Below, piece after piece: positions 31,706 through 35,120 of a DNA stretch of 35,120 bases (the stretch's first letter is position 1; every line of letters begins with the position of its first letter). Below the pieces are notes generated by a model. The model saw nothing but the letters and a program-made list of their open reading frames with translations, had not been told where the DNA came from and ran no database searches. The position numbers and the translations under genes are program-made. Source of the stretch: a virus. The stretch lies in the IMG/VR virus record IMGVR_UViG_3300009553_000054, positions 1-35,120 of that record; one strand, written 5' to 3'.

Positions 31706-32185
31706 TCACAGAAACTCTTGCGCGAACCGCTCGAGGCGTTGGCGCCGGGACACCGTGTCGGCTTCCAAGGCCGCCAGGACCTCGCCCGCCGCCTGCACCT
31801 CGGCCGCCAACTTGGCGAGCGTCGCGCGCGCCTCGGCGAGCCGCCGCACGAACTCCTCCCCGCGCACGATGTCCTGCACCCCGCCGCCGCCGCCGTGGCC
31901 TGGCGCCTGTTCCCGCCACTCTCGTTCAAACTCATGCTCCGGTTGTGCCGTCGCGCTACTGGTGTGCCCGTTCCCCCCGTGGCCGCCGTTCCCGCCGTTG
32001 CCATGCGCTCGCTCCACCGCGAGGGCGCGATACGTCCGCACGGCTTGCCGCAACGAGTTGACCGTGGGTTTCAAGCCCGCCTTGCGCGCGAGCGGCATCA
32101 GGCGGTCGGCTTCGGCGTGCACCACGGGCGCGGTCGGGTTCACGTGCGCGATGACGAACTCTTTCAGCGATCCTTTTTCCAACAT
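31706..32185 (-). CDS. 159-residue helical protein with glycine-rich hinge
   Basis: ATG 32185 is chosen over an upstream frame start at 32224 because AAGGAG lies just before it and the upstream part covers the previous stop. The N-terminal domain (LKEFVIAHVNPTAPVVHAEA ... TVNSLRQAVRTYRALAVER) is all helix. HGNGGNGGHGGNGH forms a hinge, and the C-terminal part is coiled coil (EEFVRRLAEARATLAKLAAE). No family is recognised. The bipartite layout suits an oligomeric DNA- or protein-binding factor. Confidence 0.6.
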   Translation of the reverse strand: MLEKGSLKEFVIAHVNPTAPVVHAEADRLMPLARKAGLKPTVNSLRQAVRTYRALAVERAHGNGGNGGHGGNGHTSSATAQPEHEFEREWREQAPGHGGGGGVQDIVRGEEFVRRLAEARATLAKLAAEVQAAGEVLAALEADTVSRRQRLERFAQEFL

Positions 32186-32201
32186 GCGTGGCTCCTTGGG
32201 G

Positions 32202-32645
32202 TTACGGGTTGACGGTCGGCACATGGTCGGCGATGAAGCGCACGAGCGCGGTGAGGATCACCGCCGGCGGGATCGGGCCGAACCGGGGTTGCGAGAACAA
32301 CTCGCGGAAGGCCGCGCCGAGCGACGCGCGGGAGGCGTCCGCCTGTTCGCTAATGAACGGCGCGAGCTCGACCAAGGCGGGGGACGTGATCATCACGTCC
32401 CGCTGCGCCGCCAGGAGCGCCCGGATCATTTCCCGGTCTTCCATGATGTTTTGGGCGTTCGCGCGCCAGATGTCGGGGTACAAGGCCGGGCCGACCGTCT
32501 CGGCGTTCGCCACGTAGCGGTCTAAGGACTCGAGCGGCAGTTCGATGAGCAGGCCCGCCACAATCCAACAGCGCGCCACGAGGCGCTTGAAGACGCGCAC
32601 GTCCTCGGCCGTCACGCCGTCCGGGAATTTATCGGGCTGAGTCAT
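32202..32645 (-). CDS. hypothetical protein, 147 residues
   Basis: ATG 32645, overlapping the gene before by 17 bases. All helical; TAEDVRVFKRLVARCWIVAG and FGPIPPAVILTALVRFIADH are the most distinctive parts. No family or motif recognised. Confidence 0.55.
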   Translation of the reverse strand: MTQPDKFPDGVTAEDVRVFKRLVARCWIVAGLLIELPLESLDRYVANAETVGPALYPDIWRANAQNIMEDREMIRALLAAQRDVMITSPALVELAPFISEQADASRASLGAAFRELFSQPRFGPIPPAVILTALVRFIADHVPTVNP

Positions 32646-32871
32646 CGGTCTTTACGGCGGCGAATACGTTCCTGACTTCTGTCTCCAGCCGGTCGGCGCA
32701 CCGTTTGTGGCAGAACGAGGTAAAGATGACGTCCTCCTCACCCCAGCCGATGTCGGCGTCGTCCCGATTCTTGCCGCAGCGATACGCTTTCACTCGAACC
32801 GGATGCTCCGGCGCGGTGATTTCGAGCGAACAGATGTCGCAGAACCACTTGATCATGTCGTCAGGCCTCAT
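32629..32871 (-). CDS. 80-residue zinc-finger-like protein
   Basis: ATG 32871 (or ATG 32856, five residues in), overlapping the gene before by 11 bases. WFCDICSLEIT and SFCHKRCADRL give C-x-x-C and C-x-x-x-C with a histidine, likely one zinc site; YRCGKNRDDAD lies between. The C-terminus is helical and acidic. One of several such proteins in this block. Function unknown. Confidence 0.6.
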   Translation of the reverse strand: MRPDDMIKWFCDICSLEITAPEHPVRVKAYRCGKNRDDADIGWGEEDVIFTSFCHKRCADRLETEVRNVFAAVKTDDSAR

Positions 32872-33157
32872 GCGCGGCGAGCCAGCCGTCGAGATCGAAG
32901 GGCACCACGAAGTCGCTTTGCGGCAGGTGTTGAATCCAGTCGGCTTTCAACCGCTGATGCAGGCGCACGGCGCGCTCATCGGGCACGCCGACGTGGAGCA
33001 GGACCGCGAGCGCGAGTTGGGCCGGGCCGCTGCCCGCGTAGCCCCAATTGAAACCGTCTGGGCTGTGATTCCACAGGCGTTGCGACGGCGCCGGGTCCAA
33101 GAGGCGGCCGTCGACCAGGACGGTGCGCGTGTCCATAAAGCCGCTCATGATAATCAT
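32861..33157 (-). CDS. DUF6166-like protein
   Basis: The product is 98 residues from ATG 33157 (ATGA overlap with the gene before); ATG 33136 is an alternative. NHSPDGFNWGYAGSGPAQLA and LAVLLHVGVPDERAVRLHQ, with a final LDGWLAAHEA, match my memory of the DUF6166 pattern, found in phages and mobile elements. No activity has been assigned to that family to my knowledge. Confidence 0.6.
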   Translation of the reverse strand: MIIMSGFMDTRTVLVDGRLLDPAPSQRLWNHSPDGFNWGYAGSGPAQLALAVLLHVGVPDERAVRLHQRLKADWIQHLPQSDFVVPFDLDGWLAAHEA

Positions 33158-33624
33158 TTCTGTACCGCCGCTTCAACAATCGCGCGGGCCGCAACGAGCC
33201 GGTCGCGCAACTGGAGAATTGCGCCGCTGGCCACGCCTTTCACGTAGGCCCACTCGTGCGACTCCCACCCCTCGGGCACGTGCCGATCATTCGCGAGCCG
33301 CTCGGCCAAGCATTCGAGGCCGTCGGCGATCTGTTGGCGTGTCATGTCCGGCGTCCTCCGGCGGTAGGCATTGGGGATTTGGAATTGGGGATTGCGGGCG
33401 ATCTTGGCGGCCGTCTGTTCGTCGAAGGCGGCATCGTCCTCGATGAGGATGTCGCCCGAGAGATCCCAATCCATCTCGTGCTCCGCCTGCCGCAGCAACG
33501 GGCCGAGCACGCGAAACACTGCCGCGGTCTGCGGCCACCGACGCCGGACCGCTTCATCCTGACCGATGACTTGCATCAACTCATCGATCAGGTTCCCGGC
33601 GCGATCCCAATGCCCGCCGCTCAT
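33154..33624 (-). CDS. hypothetical phage protein, 156 residues
   Basis: ATG 33624 is preferred to an upstream start because it overlaps the preceding stop (ATGA). It has LIDELMQVIGQDEAVRRRWP, an acidic middle (DWDLSGDILIEDDAAFDE) and RQQIADGLECLAERLANDRH. All-helical, acidic; no family recognised. Confidence 0.6.
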   Translation of the reverse strand: MSGGHWDRAGNLIDELMQVIGQDEAVRRRWPQTAAVFRVLGPLLRQAEHEMDWDLSGDILIEDDAAFDEQTAAKIARNPQFQIPNAYRRRTPDMTRQQIADGLECLAERLANDRHVPEGWESHEWAYVKGVASGAILQLRDRLVAARAIVEAAVQK

Positions 33625-34193
33625 GCGTTCTCCTCCAGCAACTCCGCGACGGTGGCGAGCCGCGCCGAGACCAGCGGCCACTCTGCGATCGAGAACGTCA
33701 ACTGGCCGGCAGAACGACCGCCCGGTCCGGTCGGCACAAACGCGAGGGTGCTCGATGCGGTAAACAGGCGGCAGTGAACGTGACTGCCAAGCACGCGGTA
33801 GCGCAGGCGCATCGCGAGCGGGCGATCACAGAGTTGGCAACTGCCGCTCGCGGACCATTCGCTGCACTCGTGCCCGCTGCCACTCACCACATCGGCGCGC
33901 AAGGTGGCGATTTCCTCGGGCGTGATGCGGCTCGGCACGTCGAAGACCGGATCGTCGCCGCGCCGCAGCACCTCGAAGATGGTCGGCGCGTCGCGGAAGT
34001 ACTGGCGGACGTGCTCGATGAACGTGAGCGCCACGCCCCGCACGGCCCCGGCCGTGCCGGGATGGCGCAACGCCAGTTGCAGCAGACTCGCCAACTGGAA
34101 CGCCGACGTCGGCCGGAGCACCATCGTGATCGGCGCTTCGTGGGCGGCCATTTCGGCGACCAGCATCTCCAGGGTCTCGTCGTCGGTCGTCAT
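33621..34193 (-). CDS. hypothetical phage protein with cysteine cluster, 190 residues
   Basis: ATG 34193 with AAAGGAT upstream, inside the end of the gene before. The N-terminal helix region TMVLRPTSAFQLASLLQLAL with VRQYFRDAPTIFEVLRRGDD resembles small phage proteins of unknown function. A cysteine cluster (HECSEWSASGSCQLCDRPL and HVHCRLF) is added after residue 105 and could bind zinc. The two parts may be a fusion. Confidence 0.6.
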   Translation of the reverse strand: MTTDDETLEMLVAEMAAHEAPITMVLRPTSAFQLASLLQLALRHPGTAGAVRGVALTFIEHVRQYFRDAPTIFEVLRRGDDPVFDVPSRITPEEIATLRADVVSGSGHECSEWSASGSCQLCDRPLAMRLRYRVLGSHVHCRLFTASSTLAFVPTGPGGRSAGQLTFSIAEWPLVSARLATVAELLEENA

Positions 34194-34199
34194 GGGCGT

Positions 34200-34799
34200 C
34201 TATCCTTTCCGCATGGCGCGCGTGATCGCCTCGACCACGTCGCGGACATCGCGCGTCCAGTCGGGCGCCGTACGCCAGTCGTCAATGGGGTGGTCGGCGG
34301 GCCACGGCCAATAGCAGCACGCCCCGCCGCGTCGGAAGTCCGTCCCGACACGTTCCTCGCCATGCCACGGCAGGACCACGGCCGCCGGGGGGACGATCCC
34401 GTGCGTCGGCCGGGCGAATTGTTGCGCGTCCAAGTCGATCAGGAGATCGCGCAGGCGCAGCACCAGGTGGCCGTCCCATGGGGACGCGACCGGCGGCCCT
34501 TGGCGCGGCAACCCGTCCCCGCCCGCCCGACGCTTGAGCGGATCGTTGCTGACGAGCCACGCGCCGCGCGCGAGCTGCCCGACGTCGCCGCCCGGGGCGC
34601 CGTCTTCCACCCATTGCAGGTACGCGGCGTTCGCGGCTTCGCAGACGACCAGCCGCGGCTCGGCGTCCAGCCCGAAGCGCGCCAACACGTCGAGGCCGAT
34701 GCGCGTCGCCAGGACGCAGCGCGGGCCCGGCTTGGCGCGCGCCTGCAACGCCGGGGGGGCGTAGCGCACCAGCCGCGTGAGGATCTTCGTGACCGTCAT
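34200..34799 (-). CDS. putative papain/transglutaminase-fold protein
   Basis: The product is 199 residues; ATG 34799 is chosen since the frame is open upstream only across the neighbouring gene. RCVLATRIGLDVLARFG (27-43) has C28 at the start of a helix, PWDGHLVLRL (107-116) has H111 in a strand, and LLIDLDAQQFARP (119-131) has D122 or D124 soon after. This C-helix, then H-strand, then D order is that of transglutaminase-like or papain-type enzymes. The actual reaction (peptidase, amidase or transferase) cannot be read from sequence. Cytoplasmic. Confidence 0.5.
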   Translation of the reverse strand: MTVTKILTRLVRYAPPALQARAKPGPRCVLATRIGLDVLARFGLDAEPRLVVCEAANAAYLQWVEDGAPGGDVGQLARGAWLVSNDPLKRRAGGDGLPRQGPPVASPWDGHLVLRLRDLLIDLDAQQFARPTHGIVPPAAVVLPWHGEERVGTDFRRGGACCYWPWPADHPIDDWRTAPDWTRDVRDVVEAITRAMRKG

Positions 34800-34809
34800 G
34801 GCTACCGGG

Positions 34810-35120
34810 TCACGGGAGCACCCACACTTCGCGGATGGCGATCCCCGGCACCGCGCCGAAGATCGTGCGGCCCGATCCGCAGCACGCGAGATACTGCGGC
34901 TTCCACGGGCCGTAGGAGCGCGTGCGCCGATTCGCGCGCGCCGCTTGGCGCACGGTGTAGTGCGTGGTCTCCTCAATCTGCCGCGCCGCATAATACTCGA
35001 CCTGCGCGACGCGGTAGTAGACGCGGCGCCCCTCAAGCAAGGCGGCGTCCCAGCAGTACTCGGCCTCCTCGCACCACGCGTGCGCGTACACGGTGCCGAC
35101 GGCGTCGTGCGCGCGCGCGA
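34810..35120 (-). CDS. hypothetical protein, N-terminus outside the window
   Basis: Ends at TGA 34812-34810. The frame stays open from there to base 35120, through a GTG at 35091, so the real start is probably beyond the window. YYRVAQVEYYAARQIEETTH and KPQYLACCGSGRTIFG are the clearest parts. Tyrosine- and arginine-rich, with paired cysteines. No family recognised. Confidence 0.55.
   Translation of the reverse strand, partial: ARAHDAVGTVYAHAWCEEAEYCWDAALLEGRRVYYRVAQVEYYAARQIEETTHYTVRQAARANRRTRSYGPWKPQYLACCGSGRTIFGAVPGIAIREVWVLP

Overview
The window looks like about 35 kb of a temperate, long-tailed (siphovirus-type) bacteriophage genome of high GC content. The evidence is a tail tube – tail assembly chaperone – 1,931-residue tape measure – tail tip gene order, HK97-type head-tail connector and closure genes, a tyrosine integrase, and an attachment site built on the 3' end of a tRNA-Cys gene. 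The host cannot be named. GC content, AGGAG-type ribosome binding sites and a tRNA-Cys ending in U-CCA indicate a high-GC bacterium. Phage genes lie on both sides of the attachment core and only the 3' part of the tRNA is present, so the core reads as attP of an unintegrated genome rather than a prophage end. Terminase, portal and major capsid genes are not seen and presumably lie to the left of base 1.

Layout. (1) 1-4561, plus strand: the tail end of an upstream gene, a 34-residue zinc-ribbon protein, then a tightly coupled cassette of four glycosyltransferase-like proteins, a PIG-L type N-deacetylase and an FkbM methyltransferase. (2) 4558-9025: head-tail connector, head closure, a putative fibre-like structural protein, tail completion, tail tube, three small chaperone-type proteins and an HK97 gp10-like protein. 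(3) 9022-22110: tape measure and tail-tip proteins, several with lectin-like (ConA/LamG) folds, ending in a 1,168-residue hub-like protein that shares a repeated module with the gene before it. (4) 22203-25742: a membrane-anchored coiled-coil protein, a conserved phage protein, a 31-residue protein, a secreted PAP2-like protein, a secreted ConA-like protein and two tiny proteins; no endolysin is recognised. (5) 25743-26298: gene-free, with tandem decamers, a candidate structured RNA, and attP with paired integrase arm sites. (6) 26299-28301, minus strand: an operon of three small proteins, the integrase, and a zinc-finger protein. (7) 28397-30400, plus strand: four small genes of unknown function. 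(8) 30397-35120, minus strand: eleven small genes, many cysteine-rich, including one DUF6166-like and one with a papain/transglutaminase-like C-H-D pattern; the last runs off the window.

How it fits together. Almost every plus-strand gene from 33 to 25742 starts within or a few bases after the stop of the previous one (ATGA, GTGA or TGATG), so head completion, tail and glycan genes are probably made together as late genes. The most unusual block is the glycan-modification cassette inside the head-to-tail module. Its position suggests that it decorates virion proteins or a surface glycan late in infection. The integrase operon is built to be transcribed towards attP, and its last gene runs into the integrase arm sites.
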